Of a stretch of 35,588 bases of DNA, positions 10,222-18,107 are shown one piece after another. The notes beneath the pieces are model-generated. The model was not told the DNA's origin, ran no database searches, and worked only from the letters and a program-made list of their open reading frames with translations. Position 1 is the stretch's first letter. Each line of letters starts with the position of its first letter. The position numbers and the translations under genes were made by a program. The DNA is from a virus, in IMG/VR virus record IMGVR_UViG_3300043465_002728, positions 1 through 35,588 of that record; one strand, given 5' to 3'.

Positions 10222-10533
10222 ATGAACAAGATTAAAGTAGCAAAAGCAACAACGTGTCCTAGGTGTAATTCTTTCATCTATTACCTGCCAACCCCGCTTG
10301 ACGCCGGGTTAGCACAGCATCTTGCGATATTCGGGGAACCGTTTTATCCCCTTGATCGCTTCAAGGTGTTTAAAATAGAGACAGAGGGCATCTTAATCGA
10401 TTCAATGATAGGTCGCGGCGAGATCCGAGTTAAGTTCAAGCAGAACGCGGTATCGATGTCTGCACTTTTCCGGACAGCTCTTCTAGAGTGGGTACAAAGC
10501 AAAGTCGGAGCCGCCGAGTATATCGGCGCCTAG
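10222..10533 (+). CDS. Small protein with one CPRC motif, unknown function
   Basis: Not recognised. The 103-residue product begins MNKIKVAKATTCPRC, so one potential metal-binding cysteine pair is present without an obvious partner pair. The rest is mixed alpha/beta, with KVFKIETEGILIDSMIG resembling a short beta sheet. The ATG lies seven bases after the T-run of a terminator and has no Shine-Dalgarno site. The stop is nine bases before the polymerase gene, suggesting the two are read together. Coding is supported by length and tight packing rather than by homology. Confidence 0.65.
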   Translation: MNKIKVAKATTCPRCNSFIYYLPTPLDAGLAQHLAIFGEPFYPLDRFKVFKIETEGILIDSMIGRGEIRVKFKQNAVSMSALFRTALLEWVQSKVGAAEYIGA

Positions 10534-10542
10534 GTATTTAAA

Positions 10543-13500
10543 ATGAGCAAATTCGTAAACCTCCATGGCCACACATACGGTTCAGTTCTGGACGCGATCA
10601 TTCGCCCTGCAGAGCTATTTAAGCGCGCCAAGGAGCTGGGCCACAAGGCAATTGCCATCACTGATCACGGCAATATGTCGCAGATCTATCCCGCTTACAA
10701 AGAGTCAAAAAAGACCGGCGTAAAGCTTATTCCTGGCAATGAGGTTTACTTTGTCGAAGACCTAGATAATCCCAAGTCAAAGCGCCGGCATCTGGTGCTG
10801 CTCGCCGCCAACCATGAGGGGTACAAGAACTTGTGCCGCATTACATACGAGGGCTTCCTAAATTCAGTTACCGTCATGGGTAAAGAGTTTCCTCGTATTA
10901 CTGCGGACATACTTCGCAAGTACAACGCAGGTCTCTTTGCCACTTCTGCGTGCGGCGGCAGCATCATTGCAGCACATCTGTATGAGGGCGACAACGATGG
11001 TGCTGATCGCCATGCAAAGATTTTTGCAGATATTTTCGGCGACCGCTTTTTCATAGAGATTCAGCCGCATACACTAAAGCGCGGCAATTTTGACCAGGTC
11101 CAGCTTAACAATATGCTCAAGGGCGTTGCAGAGCGCCTCGGCATTCGCATGGTTGCTACGTGCGATTCTCACTATCTAACTCCAGAGGACGAGAAGTTCC
11201 ACGACATGGTTCTTGCTATCAGTGACAAGAAGTCGCTCTCTGATCTAACGCGTCATCGCTACGTGAGCAGCATTCCGTGTGGATCGTGCGCTGGCTCAGG
11301 CTGCGAGGAGTGCGGCAGCACTGGCATTGGAGAGATCATCCCATGCCCAGAGTTTTACCTGAAAACCGAAGATGAGGTCCGCGGCTTCTTCTCGAAGCAG
11401 TATTCCCCTGAGTTTGCCGAGCAGCTAATCTCGAACACCTCCATGATTGCCGACCAGTGCGAAGAGCCAAAGTATCTTGAGCCCAGCGGCGAGCGCATCC
11501 CGAAATATGATATGCGGATGATCACCTCCTGCAAAGACCACGACGAGTTTGTTGCCTGGCTGGCAGAGAAGCCTGCGCGACAGTCGATTCCAGTCGACAA
11601 TGCATACCTGCGCTTTCGCGTGGCAAAGCGTTACCGCGATTACACTAAGGGCTTTGACCGAGTTAAGCAGAAGCAGTACTGGGAGCGCCTGGAAGCAGAG
11701 CTGGAGATTCTTGAGGCTCGAGGTTTTTGCAGCTATATGCTGATCGTAGCAGATGCCATCCAGTGGGCAGAGTCCGAGGAAATCTGGACAGGTATTGCTC
11801 GTGGATCGGCAGGCTCAAGCCTTATCGCATATTTTCTGGGCATTCACAAGCTGGATCCAATTCCTTATGGCCTGCTGTTCGAGCGCTTTCAGAATAAAGA
11901 GCGCGCTCAATGCCCAGATATCGATACCGATATTCTTTCATCTGGCCGTGATCGCCTGATTAAGTATATTTCTGAACGCTGGGGCCCAGAGTATGTTGCT
12001 CAGATCACTAACGTAAACCGCATCACTCCCAAGGTTGCTATCAAGGACATTGCCAAGTCCCTTGAAGTCGGCGGCACTCGCCAGGAGTCTTTTGCTATCG
12101 CTGAGAAGATCACAAAGGAAATCCCGCTCAAGGTTACAAAGCCCGATGGCAAAATTATCGAGATTAATACGGTTGCTCTTGCAAAAGAGTACAGCCCAAC
12201 TCTGGTAGATTTCTTCAAGCGGCACCCAGAGGTCGAGGCCCATGCAGAGAAGGTAGTCGGACTCCCCCGCAGCTGGGGCGTCCATGCCGGCGGCGTTATC
12301 GTCAGCGATGTCCCGCTACCCGAGTTCGTACCACTGCGCCGGGACTCAGATGGCACCGTCAGCGTGCACTATGACAAATACGTATCAGAGGAAGTCGGCC
12401 TAATCAAGATCGACATGCTTGGTCTCGATACCCTAGACGTCCTGCGCGAGGCGCATGCTGCCGCTCACAAGATGGGCATTGCGCTACCTAAACCTTGGGA
12501 AGTCCCAGAGGACGATCAGCGCGTCTACAAGATGATTTCTGATGGCGACGTTCTCGGTCTATTTCAGCTGGAAGGCGGAACGCTTGCACAGCTGTGCAAA
12601 CCAATGCAGCCAAAGACTATAGAAGATATTTCTCTCATTAACGCACTCGGTCGACCTGGTGTTGACAAGGCCAAGCGCAAGCAATTTATTGAGCGCCGGC
12701 ATGGTCGGCAGGAGGTCGAGTATGCTCACCCCGAGCTCGAGCACATCTCCAAGGCAACCCTTGGCATCTCTGTCTATGATGAAGATCTTCTAAAGATCGC
12801 GAACCACATCGCAGGCTGGAGTCTTTCTGAGGCTGACGGACTGCGCAAGCTAACAAAGCTAAAGGAAAAGGGCGCGGAGCTTGCGGCCAAGCTGGAGAAG
12901 AAGTTTGTGGATGATGCCGAAAAGCTCGGCCGTGTCACTCGTAAAGATGCTCAGTTCATCTGGGATAACGTTATTGCAGACTATGCAAAATACGGATTCT
13001 GCAAAGCACATTCTGTAGCTTATTCGCGAATGGGCTATGCAACTGCTTACTACAAGTATCACGCACGTGCCGCATTCCTGTGCGCCTACCTTAATCAGGA
13101 GATCTCTAAAAAGACGCCTGATACCGCTGCCTACATCGAGCAGATCAAGAAAGAGGTTCTTTCTAGCGGCATCTCTATCCGTGCCTGCGACATAAATCTG
13201 AGTGGAGACCGGTATCGCGCCATCAACAAGAAATCAATCGTTACAGGACTTAACGCCGTCAACGGCGTTGGCGACGTAGCAATTGGGCATATCTTTGCCG
13301 GCCAGCCATATAACTCGCTTGCTGACTTCGTCTATCGTAGTCCTTCTTCTGTGAACCGCAAGACCATTATCTCGCTCGCCAAGGCTGGCGCATTCGACGG
13401 CTTTAATATCTCGCGTCGCTGGATCTGCGAGGCTTTCTCTGAGGAGAAGCGCGCCAAGCAGCTGCGAACAAAGATCAACGCCCTTGGCGATGCCGCCACC

Positions 13501-13992
13501 AAAGACGGCAGCGATGCCCGCGATATTGATTGGTCTGGGTTTGACTATCTAGCTGATCAGAATGCACTACGTGTAGAGTGGTCCCGCAAAGACATCCTAC
13601 TCGGAGAAAAAGAAGCTCTTGGTGAATTTATCTCTGGCTCCGCAGAAGAGGTCTTTGGTGGTTTCTTCAAGAACATTGATAATCCTCTTACCAGGGCGAA
13701 TATGATGGCTATGCCAAAATTCCATAAGGTAATTCTAGAAGGCATCGTACTTGGCATAGACCAGCTGCCAGTGCGCACTGGCAAGAATGCTGGTCGGATG
13801 CAAGGCAAGTTGCGCATAGAGTCACTTAAAAAAGAGGACTTTGAGGTGTCTATCTGGCCAGACGACTGGGAGCTTGTAAAACCTCGCCTTGAGGTAGGAC
13901 TGCCGGTAATAATGCGCTGTACTGTAAGAGAATGGAATGAATCTAAATCCCTTAACCTAGAAGACATTGTCTCAATCTGGAAGGAAAAATGA
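10543..13992 (+). CDS. dnaE: DNA polymerase III alpha subunit (DnaE type) with extra zinc motif
   Basis: Replicative DNA polymerase, 1149 residues against about 1160 in E. coli. The N-terminal PHP domain keeps its probable metal ligands (H8, H10, H42, E67, H83, the Cys of TSACGG and the D and H of CDSHYL), so it may be an active exonuclease, unlike the E. coli one. Polymerase motifs are GIARGSAGSS, catalytic D461 and D463 in CPDIDTDI, and D624 in LIKIDMLGL. The YGFCKAHSVAY segment, a helix-hairpin-helix region (VNGVGDVA) and a C-terminal OB fold follow. Odd feature: an insertion at residues 246-268 with C246, C249, C254, C257 and C268, resembling a DnaJ zinc repeat. It overlaps the next gene by four bases (ATGA). 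Confidence 0.96.
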   Translation: MSKFVNLHGHTYGSVLDAIIRPAELFKRAKELGHKAIAITDHGNMSQIYPAYKESKKTGVKLIPGNEVYFVEDLDNPKSKRRHLVLLAANHEGYKNLCRITYEGFLNSVTVMGKEFPRITADILRKYNAGLFATSACGGSIIAAHLYEGDNDGADRHAKIFADIFGDRFFIEIQPHTLKRGNFDQVQLNNMLKGVAERLGIRMVATCDSHYLTPEDEKFHDMVLAISDKKSLSDLTRHRYVSSIPCGSCAGSGCEECGSTGIGEIIPCPEFYLKTEDEVRGFFSKQYSPEFAEQLISNTSMIADQCEEPKYLEPSGERIPKYDMRMITSCKDHDEFVAWLAEKPARQSIPVDNAYLRFRVAKRYRDYTKGFDRVKQKQYWERLEAELEILEARGFCSYMLIVADAIQWAESEEIWTGIARGSAGSSLIAYFLGIHKLDPIPYGLLFERFQNKERAQCPDIDTDILSSGRDRLIKYISERWGPEYVAQITNVNRITPKVAIKDIAKSLEVGGTRQESFAIAEKITKEIPLKVTKPDGKIIEINTVALAKEYSPTLVDFFKRHPEVEAHAEKVVGLPRSWGVHAGGVIVSDVPLPEFVPLRRDSDGTVSVHYDKYVSEEVGLIKIDMLGLDTLDVLREAHAAAHKMGIALPKPWEVPEDDQRVYKMISDGDVLGLFQLEGGTLAQLCKPMQPKTIEDISLINALGRPGVDKAKRKQFIERRHGRQEVEYAHPELEHISKATLGISVYDEDLLKIANHIAGWSLSEADGLRKLTKLKEKGAELAAKLEKKFVDDAEKLGRVTRKDAQFIWDNVIADYAKYGFCKAHSVAYSRMGYATAYYKYHARAAFLCAYLNQEISKKTPDTAAYIEQIKKEVLSSGISIRACDINLSGDRYRAINKKSIVTGLNAVNGVGDVAIGHIFAGQPYNSLADFVYRSPSSVNRKTIISLAKAGAFDGFNISRRWICEAFSEEKRAKQLRTKINALGDAATKDGSDARDIDWSGFDYLADQNALRVEWSRKDILLGEKEALGEFISGSAEEVFGGFFKNIDNPLTRANMMAMPKFHKVILEGIVLGIDQLPVRTGKNAGRMQGKLRIESLKKEDFEVSIWPDDWELVKPRLEVGLPVIMRCTVREWNESKSLNLEDIVSIWKEK

Positions 13993-14534
13993 ACTGCATT
14001 AACTGTAACCTAGAGATTTCTCCAAGCTTCGTCGCATCTATTCGCGACAATAAATGCCCTGCCTGTGGCAAGTCATGTCTGTCGGAGGCCGACCACGGCG
14101 CCATCTTTTCAGTAGTTTCCATCATCACCTCCGCTGTTACCGACCTGTCAGAAGATATGACTGTTCGTCTCGCAACTGCTCTACACGGCAAATTTGATAT
14201 CTTTCCGAAAGGCGTTGTTGTCGACGGTCAGGTGACAAAAGAGGTTGTCTACGTAAGCAGCAATAGCCCGTCTATGCGCAAGCCTGCTCCACTGCCTGTC
14301 CGCAAAGCGCGCTCCGCACCAGAAGCTGAGCTTCCTGGTGAAAAGCTCACGCCGGCCCAGCTAGCGCGTCTCCGCCAGTTCCAGCAAATACAGGAACAAG
14401 AGGCGGGCGATGATGATGAGGCGGTCACCTTTGATGGTCCGGTTGCTGAAGATATTCGCGATGCCGAGGCGATCCGCCTGGCCAAACAAAAGATTGCAAA
14501 GATGCGAGCTGAGCAAGCCGGAATCAAGGGCTGA
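13989..14534 (+). CDS. Zinc-ribbon protein downstream of polymerase
   Basis: Unknown function. The N-terminus holds two cysteine pairs (MNCINC and CPAC, residues 3/6 and 23/26) that form a zinc ribbon. A helical segment and a strand-rich segment (KFDIFPKGVVVDG) follow. The second half is a charged, probably disordered linker and a basic helix (AIRLAKQKIAKMRAEQ). Its ATG overlaps the polymerase stop as ATGA, so translation is coupled. A role as a polymerase or replisome accessory factor is inferred from position only. A similar CPACGKS motif occurs in the protein at 20047. Confidence 0.75.
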   Translation: MNCINCNLEISPSFVASIRDNKCPACGKSCLSEADHGAIFSVVSIITSAVTDLSEDMTVRLATALHGKFDIFPKGVVVDGQVTKEVVYVSSNSPSMRKPAPLPVRKARSAPEAELPGEKLTPAQLARLRQFQQIQEQEAGDDDEAVTFDGPVAEDIRDAEAIRLAKQKIAKMRAEQAGIKG

Positions 14535-14537
14535 TAC

Positions 14538-14807
14538 ATGGAATGGAAAAAGCGCAACATAAGGAACGTGCATGTTTACTGCACAGATCTTGATGAGAAA
14601 AACTTAGAAGGCATGTTGGCAGAGTGCAAGATTGCAGATGCCCGCGGAATCATGTCCTGTGATTTTGAAGGCAAAGTGATGCGCTTTTCTCCGGCCAAGA
14701 GTATGACATGGGGCGTTGTCTGGTATATTCAGAATCTTATGATTATGCAGCGATTGCACCAGGTTGATTCTGCTATAGAGATGCTTAAGAATCGCGGTGT
14801 GATTTGA
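14538..14807 (+). CDS. Small protein of unknown function (89 aa)
   Basis: Not recognised. It begins MEWKKRNIRNVHVYCTDLDE and looks like a small alpha/beta protein. Two cysteines (YCTD, AECK) are not arranged as a zinc site; a third occurs in SCDF. The ATG lies three bases after the preceding stop, with AAGGG about eight bases upstream. Its TGA stop overlaps the TTG start of the next gene (TTGA). Coding is supported by the tight operon spacing. Confidence 0.7.
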   Translation: MEWKKRNIRNVHVYCTDLDEKNLEGMLAECKIADARGIMSCDFEGKVMRFSPAKSMTWGVVWYIQNLMIMQRLHQVDSAIEMLKNRGVI

Positions 14808-15193
14808 AGTTAAAAGAGTACCTGTTGGCTACTAGTGACTTTTCTTCTCTCGGCGACATAGATATCCTGTTCGAAGAAGAACCGTGGGGGCGACCAGGTG
14901 CTATCATATGGGCTAGCGCAAGAAATTATTTCGTCCCTCATCGCGAGGACGTCATAGGACTGACTATGACAATGGACTCTCATAATAAATTCTGGCGCGC
15001 CTATATTACGCAAAATCTGGACAGCTGCATATACGAAGAGCTTTCTTCAATCGGCAGACCAGCTCTCGGTCTACTGAGTATTCGCGTGCACCTAGAAGAG
15101 GAGAGCGACAGCAAGCACCGCGACACCTTGCACAGCATGAACTTTCTTGAAGATGATCACGGCTACTGGTCACATAATATCTGGAGCGAATAA
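14804..15193 (+). CDS. Unknown protein, probable TTG start
   Basis: Not recognised; 129 residues. The proposed start is TTG at 14804, overlapping the previous stop as TTGA. No ATG occurs in frame before residue 56, and the frame is well filled from the TTG on. The protein is rich in acidic and aromatic residues (EEEPWGRPGAIIWASARNYF; DDHGYWSHNIWSE at the C-terminus). No motif is recognised. It sits between the polymerase and SSB genes, so a replication or recombination accessory role is possible but unproven. Confidence 0.65.
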   Translation: MKLKEYLLATSDFSSLGDIDILFEEEPWGRPGAIIWASARNYFVPHREDVIGLTMTMDSHNKFWRAYITQNLDSCIYEELSSIGRPALGLLSIRVHLEEESDSKHRDTLHSMNFLEDDHGYWSHNIWSE

Positions 15194-15745
15194 ATGTCAG
15201 AAGAGCAAAAGTCTGAATCGATCATGGCCCAGCTGGAGGAGCAGATTCGTGCTGCTACTGGCTATCCGAACATACGTATAATGATGCGTACAATTTCTGA
15301 GTACGTTAATCAGATTCCAGATACTGTCTCGACGGTAGATGGGCACACTGCTCGTGAACTAGCTGCTCGCTTCTTAAAGGGCCAGTCGCTCTGTGCAGAC
15401 CTTGTTGCAATTGCAGAATTTTATGAGGGCAAGATGGCTCGTAAACAGAAGGCAACCTATTCTGAAGCGTTTATCGAGGCACACGACAAGTTCAAGACGC
15501 AGAAGGAGAAAGAGTCGTACGCAGAAATCTCTGCTACGCACGTCGATGCGGCTGAAGAGCACCTGCGTGCAAAGATGTTCCGACTTCTTATCGAGAATAA
15601 GCGCGAAGACCTAGAGAAAGCGCATTATTTTATGCGTAAGATTGCAGAGGGTGACACTATGGCTCCGCCAGATCTATCGTCTGTGCAAAATGCTCAAGGT
15701 GGTACTATTCAGCGAAGGAACGAGTCTGGTCGCGTGGGCTTCTAG
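15194..15745 (+). CDS. Helical protein before SSB, possible recombination mediator
   Basis: Unknown; a UvsY-like role is a weak guess. The ATG immediately follows the previous stop, with GGAG about seven bases upstream. The 183-residue protein is nearly all helical. A middle region (ADLVAIAEFYEGKMARKQKAT, then KTQKEKESYAEISATH) has the general layout of T4 UvsY: helix with a Tyr-containing turn, Lys-rich loop, helix. The C-terminal 30 residues are polar and probably disordered. It lies directly upstream of the gp32-like SSB and four genes before the RecA/UvsX-like recombinase, the partners UvsY has in T4. Sequence similarity to UvsY is too faint to name it. Confidence 0.75.
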   Translation: MSEEQKSESIMAQLEEQIRAATGYPNIRIMMRTISEYVNQIPDTVSTVDGHTARELAARFLKGQSLCADLVAIAEFYEGKMARKQKATYSEAFIEAHDKFKTQKEKESYAEISATHVDAAEEHLRAKMFRLLIENKREDLEKAHYFMRKIAEGDTMAPPDLSSVQNAQGGTIQRRNESGRVGF

Positions 15746-15752
15746 ACTACGG

Positions 15753-15860
15753 ATAGTTCAGCATAGCAACGCCACTATGTGGCAGTCAACTATTAACAAC
15801 AGTCTGTAGGCGCAAGCCGGGATAAGAGTATCCTCACTATACGTGCAGACAAAAAGAGGA
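15753..15860 (+). promoter_or_regulatory. Structured 5' leader of the SSB gene
   Basis: The gap before the SSB gene can fold extensively. First comes ATAGTT (15753-15758) with AACTAT (15788-15793) enclosing a GCCAC-TAT-GTGGC hairpin (15771-15783). Then GTCTG (15802-15806) pairs with CAGAC (15846-15850) around three small hairpins: GGC-GCAA-GCC (15809-15818), GGATA-AGAG-TATCC (15820-15833) and CAC-TATAC-GTG (15835-15845). The result is a compact cloverleaf-like junction that ends just before the Shine-Dalgarno AGAGGA (15855-15860). T4 gp32 is known to repress its own translation by binding a structured leader; a similar role here is inference. Confidence 0.5.
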
Positions 15861-15865
15861 AAAAC

Positions 15866-16612
15866 ATGACTACAGTAAATGGACGTATTGCTTGGGGTGA
15901 GAAGGCTGGTGGCGGCGGTGCCGGTGCTTCAAAGCTAGATCAGAAGAACGACTTTCTGCGCCTCAAGGCTGATGGCGACTACATCATTCAGCTGCTCAGC
16001 GAAGCGCCAATGGCTTATCACGAGCACTGGAGTAAGACCGCTGATGGCGCAAACCGCAGCGTTCGATGCTCGCTACGCAATTGCACTCTTTGCAAGGAAT
16101 ACGAGATTGCCAAGAACTCGCCGGATGCAGCGCGACGGGAAGCCTCAAAGCAGATGCGCGCTAGCCCCAAGTATGCCATCGAGGCTTACTTGCTTGCCCA
16201 AGGCAATGAGCGCCTTGGTCAGAGCGTCGGCCGTGCGGTAATCTTTGAGTTTGGCAAGCAGATCTATGACCAGATCTCGCAGGTCGCAAAGACTCTTGAC
16301 AAGATCGGCGGTCAGCTCAACGGCAGCATTCTGCTAGTTAATCGCGAGGCTCGCCGTGGTCCGTCCGGCATGTACAGCGTCACGCTAGTGCCCACGGGTT
16401 ACAAGATGAGCCAGCAGCAGCTTGACTCTGTCAAATCCTTCGAGGAGAAGGGCATTGATCTCAGCAAGCTCTATGCTCCACCAGAGGACGAGGCCAATAT
16501 GCGCCGTCTTGGTCGTCTAGGCGGCCCAGGCGGAGAGGCACCGACTGCCACTGCTGCGCCATCTGATGCTGCTCCATCGGCTGGTGGTGCCAAGTGGGAC
16601 GATAGCTGGTGA
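15866..16612 (+). CDS. ssb: Single-stranded DNA binding protein, T4 gp32-like
   Basis: Coats single-stranded DNA during replication and recombination. The 248 residues have the T4 gp32 layout: a short basic N-terminus, a core with a HEHW segment (H52, H54) followed by C68, C73 and C76 as a probable zinc site, a strand-rich OB-like region (SILLVNREARRGPSGMYSVTL), and a low-complexity Gly/Ala/Pro linker leading to an acidic aromatic tip (KWDDSW). Such acidic tips recruit partner proteins in gp32 and bacterial SSB. The start is fixed by AGAGGA five bases upstream. The gene stands behind a structured leader and before a terminator, so it may be expressed as its own highly expressed unit. Its placing beside recombination genes supports the call. 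Confidence 0.75.
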   Translation: MTTVNGRIAWGEKAGGGGAGASKLDQKNDFLRLKADGDYIIQLLSEAPMAYHEHWSKTADGANRSVRCSLRNCTLCKEYEIAKNSPDAARREASKQMRASPKYAIEAYLLAQGNERLGQSVGRAVIFEFGKQIYDQISQVAKTLDKIGGQLNGSILLVNREARRGPSGMYSVTLVPTGYKMSQQQLDSVKSFEEKGIDLSKLYAPPEDEANMRRLGRLGGPGGEAPTATAAPSDAAPSAGGAKWDDSW

Positions 16613-16634
16613 TTAAAAATTGAATACAGCACAT

Positions 16635-16657
16635 AGCCGGCGTCAGCCGGCTTTTTG
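16635..16657 (+). terminator. Rho-independent terminator after SSB
   Basis: AGCCGGC (16635-16641) pairs with GCCGGCT (16646-16652) around a GTCA loop, followed by a T-run and, after GC, a second run of seven T residues. Confidence 0.9.
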
Positions 16658-16680
16658 CTTTTTTTGATGTAATTCTGAAA

Positions 16681-17391
16681 ATGGAACACGTATTAAGAAT
16701 AGAATCTCTCCTCAGGGCTAGCTCACTCTTTCATACAATGGAAGACGTCTCTACGCAAAACCATTTAGTGATCACCTCGCTGTCCGGACATGCAGTCGGA
16801 CTGTCATATGTAATCATGACAGATGAGATCGTGCTCGACTATGACCTAGTCCTGCAGCCCACTTATGTAAATCTATATACGCTTGGTAAACTCTGCGACC
16901 TTGCCACAAATCTTGGCGTTAGTGTGCAGTCGCCGCGACCAACAGAAATGCGTACTACAAAGGTTGGCTTACGCCGCCGAGTATCTCCGGTACTTCTGCA
17001 AACACTGCAGGATGTCGAGTCAGCGATAAATATATTCTGTTTTGCAGTCGATTCTGCATCTGAATATTTTCAGCGCGTTGCTGTATCTCATACTCTTCCG
17101 AACGTCGACATCTCTATGTGGGAAGGCGTTGATCTGAATTTCACAAACATCGACAGACTTACCGAGCGCAAGGCGATAACATATACGGACTGGCGTGCCC
17201 TAGCAGAAACAGTTGCAGAGCTAGATATTCCTGATGAGTACATAGAAGGCATGGTGGATATTGCCAACCGCTGCCAGCTTTTCGAGGAAGCAAATCCGCA
17301 CCTGCCTATTGCCCAAGTAGTTGATCCGCTGCTTGCACTGCTAGAAGAAATGGATGAGCGTCCGCCACCAAACAGCTATGATGTGAATTGA
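16681..17391 (+). CDS. Unknown protein upstream of RuvC-like nuclease (236 aa)
   Basis: Not recognised. The N-terminal half looks alpha/beta (HLVITSLSGHAVGLSYVIM; EIVLDYDLVLQPTYV), the C-terminal half is helical and acidic (IPDEYIEGMVDIANRCQLFE). No zinc site, Walker motif or signal peptide is visible. The ATG follows the SSB terminator by 24 bases and lacks a Shine-Dalgarno site. Its TGA stop shares one base with the ATG of the next gene (TGATG), so it is translationally coupled to the RuvC-like protein and may act with it. Confidence 0.75.
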   Translation: MEHVLRIESLLRASSLFHTMEDVSTQNHLVITSLSGHAVGLSYVIMTDEIVLDYDLVLQPTYVNLYTLGKLCDLATNLGVSVQSPRPTEMRTTKVGLRRRVSPVLLQTLQDVESAINIFCFAVDSASEYFQRVAVSHTLPNVDISMWEGVDLNFTNIDRLTERKAITYTDWRALAETVAELDIPDEYIEGMVDIANRCQLFEEANPHLPIAQVVDPLLALLEEMDERPPPNSYDVN

Positions 17392-18107
17392 TGCGCCTAT
17401 TATCCCTTGATATATCAAGCCGAAATACGGGCTGGACTCTGCTTGAGAACGGCGTGCCGCTATTGACCGGAGATATAGCTCCTCCGGACACAGGACATCC
17501 AGCCAAGCTCCATTTTTTTCGGAGCAAGGTATTTGATCTCTGTAGCGCTCATTCCCCTGAGCAGTTGTGCATCGAGGATGTTTGGGCTGGTAAAAATAAA
17601 CTAACGTACAAGATACTTTCCCTGTACCATGGAGTCGTCTATCAGCTATCGGCCGAGTTTGGCCTGCAGTTGCAAGTAATGACGCCAAGCCGGTTCCGAC
17701 GACTGGTCGGAGCCGTCCACAAAGTAAAGCTAAACTACGCTGACCGCGAAGATGCAAAGGCAGCAGTTGGAACGCTTGTCTGCTCGCTTTATCCAGAGCT
17801 ATCATCGGCTTCGGAAGACGTGCACGATTCTGTTGGAATTGCACTTGCAGCGCACTATTGGCATGAGAACTTTTCATCCGCGCTTGAAGCTGCAAAAGCA
17901 TCCAATCCAAAGATACGATCCGAGTCACGTCTCGCAGACATAGCAGACCGGGCGACCGAAGCCTACTTTAAAGACTTGGAGAAAGAAAATGCAAAATCCG
18001 TGGGAAACGCTGGGGGTGACTCCGGGAACGCCTCCGGAGGAACTAAAAAAGGCCTACAAAAAGCTGGCCCTGCAGTTCCATCCAGATCGAAATCCCGGCA
18101 ATCCTGA
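17391..18107 (+). CDS. RuvC-like Holliday junction resolvase
   Basis: RNase H-fold endonuclease expected to cleave Holliday junctions during replication and packaging. D7 (LSLDIS), E62 (CIEDVW) and D143/D146 (EDVHDSVGIALA) match the four acidic residues of RuvC. The conserved fold ends near residue 165. The ATG at 17391 is chosen over a TTG three bases earlier because it overlaps the previous stop as TGATG and gives the usual RuvC N-terminus. Odd feature: from about residue 200 the reading frame runs through the beginning of dnaJ in another frame. This adds a Gly/Ser/Lys-rich tail of some 39 residues that is unlike the family and probably disordered. Confidence 0.85.
   Translation: MRLLSLDISSRNTGWTLLENGVPLLTGDIAPPDTGHPAKLHFFRSKVFDLCSAHSPEQLCIEDVWAGKNKLTYKILSLYHGVVYQLSAEFGLQLQVMTPSRFRRLVGAVHKVKLNYADREDAKAAVGTLVCSLYPELSSASEDVHDSVGIALAAHYWHENFSSALEAAKASNPKIRSESRLADIADRATEAYFKDLEKENAKSVGNAGGDSGNASGGTKKGLQKAGPAVPSRSKSRQS

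Noticed and set aside
15746-15865. A tRNA gene in the gap before SSB
   Set aside because: The fold is cloverleaf-like, but stem lengths are wrong (5-base outer stem, 4-5 base loops) and no T-loop consensus or CCA is present.
17341-17928. 195-residue minus-strand frame opposite the RuvC-like gene
   Set aside because: The plus strand carries the RuvC catalytic residues; the antisense frame shows no family features.
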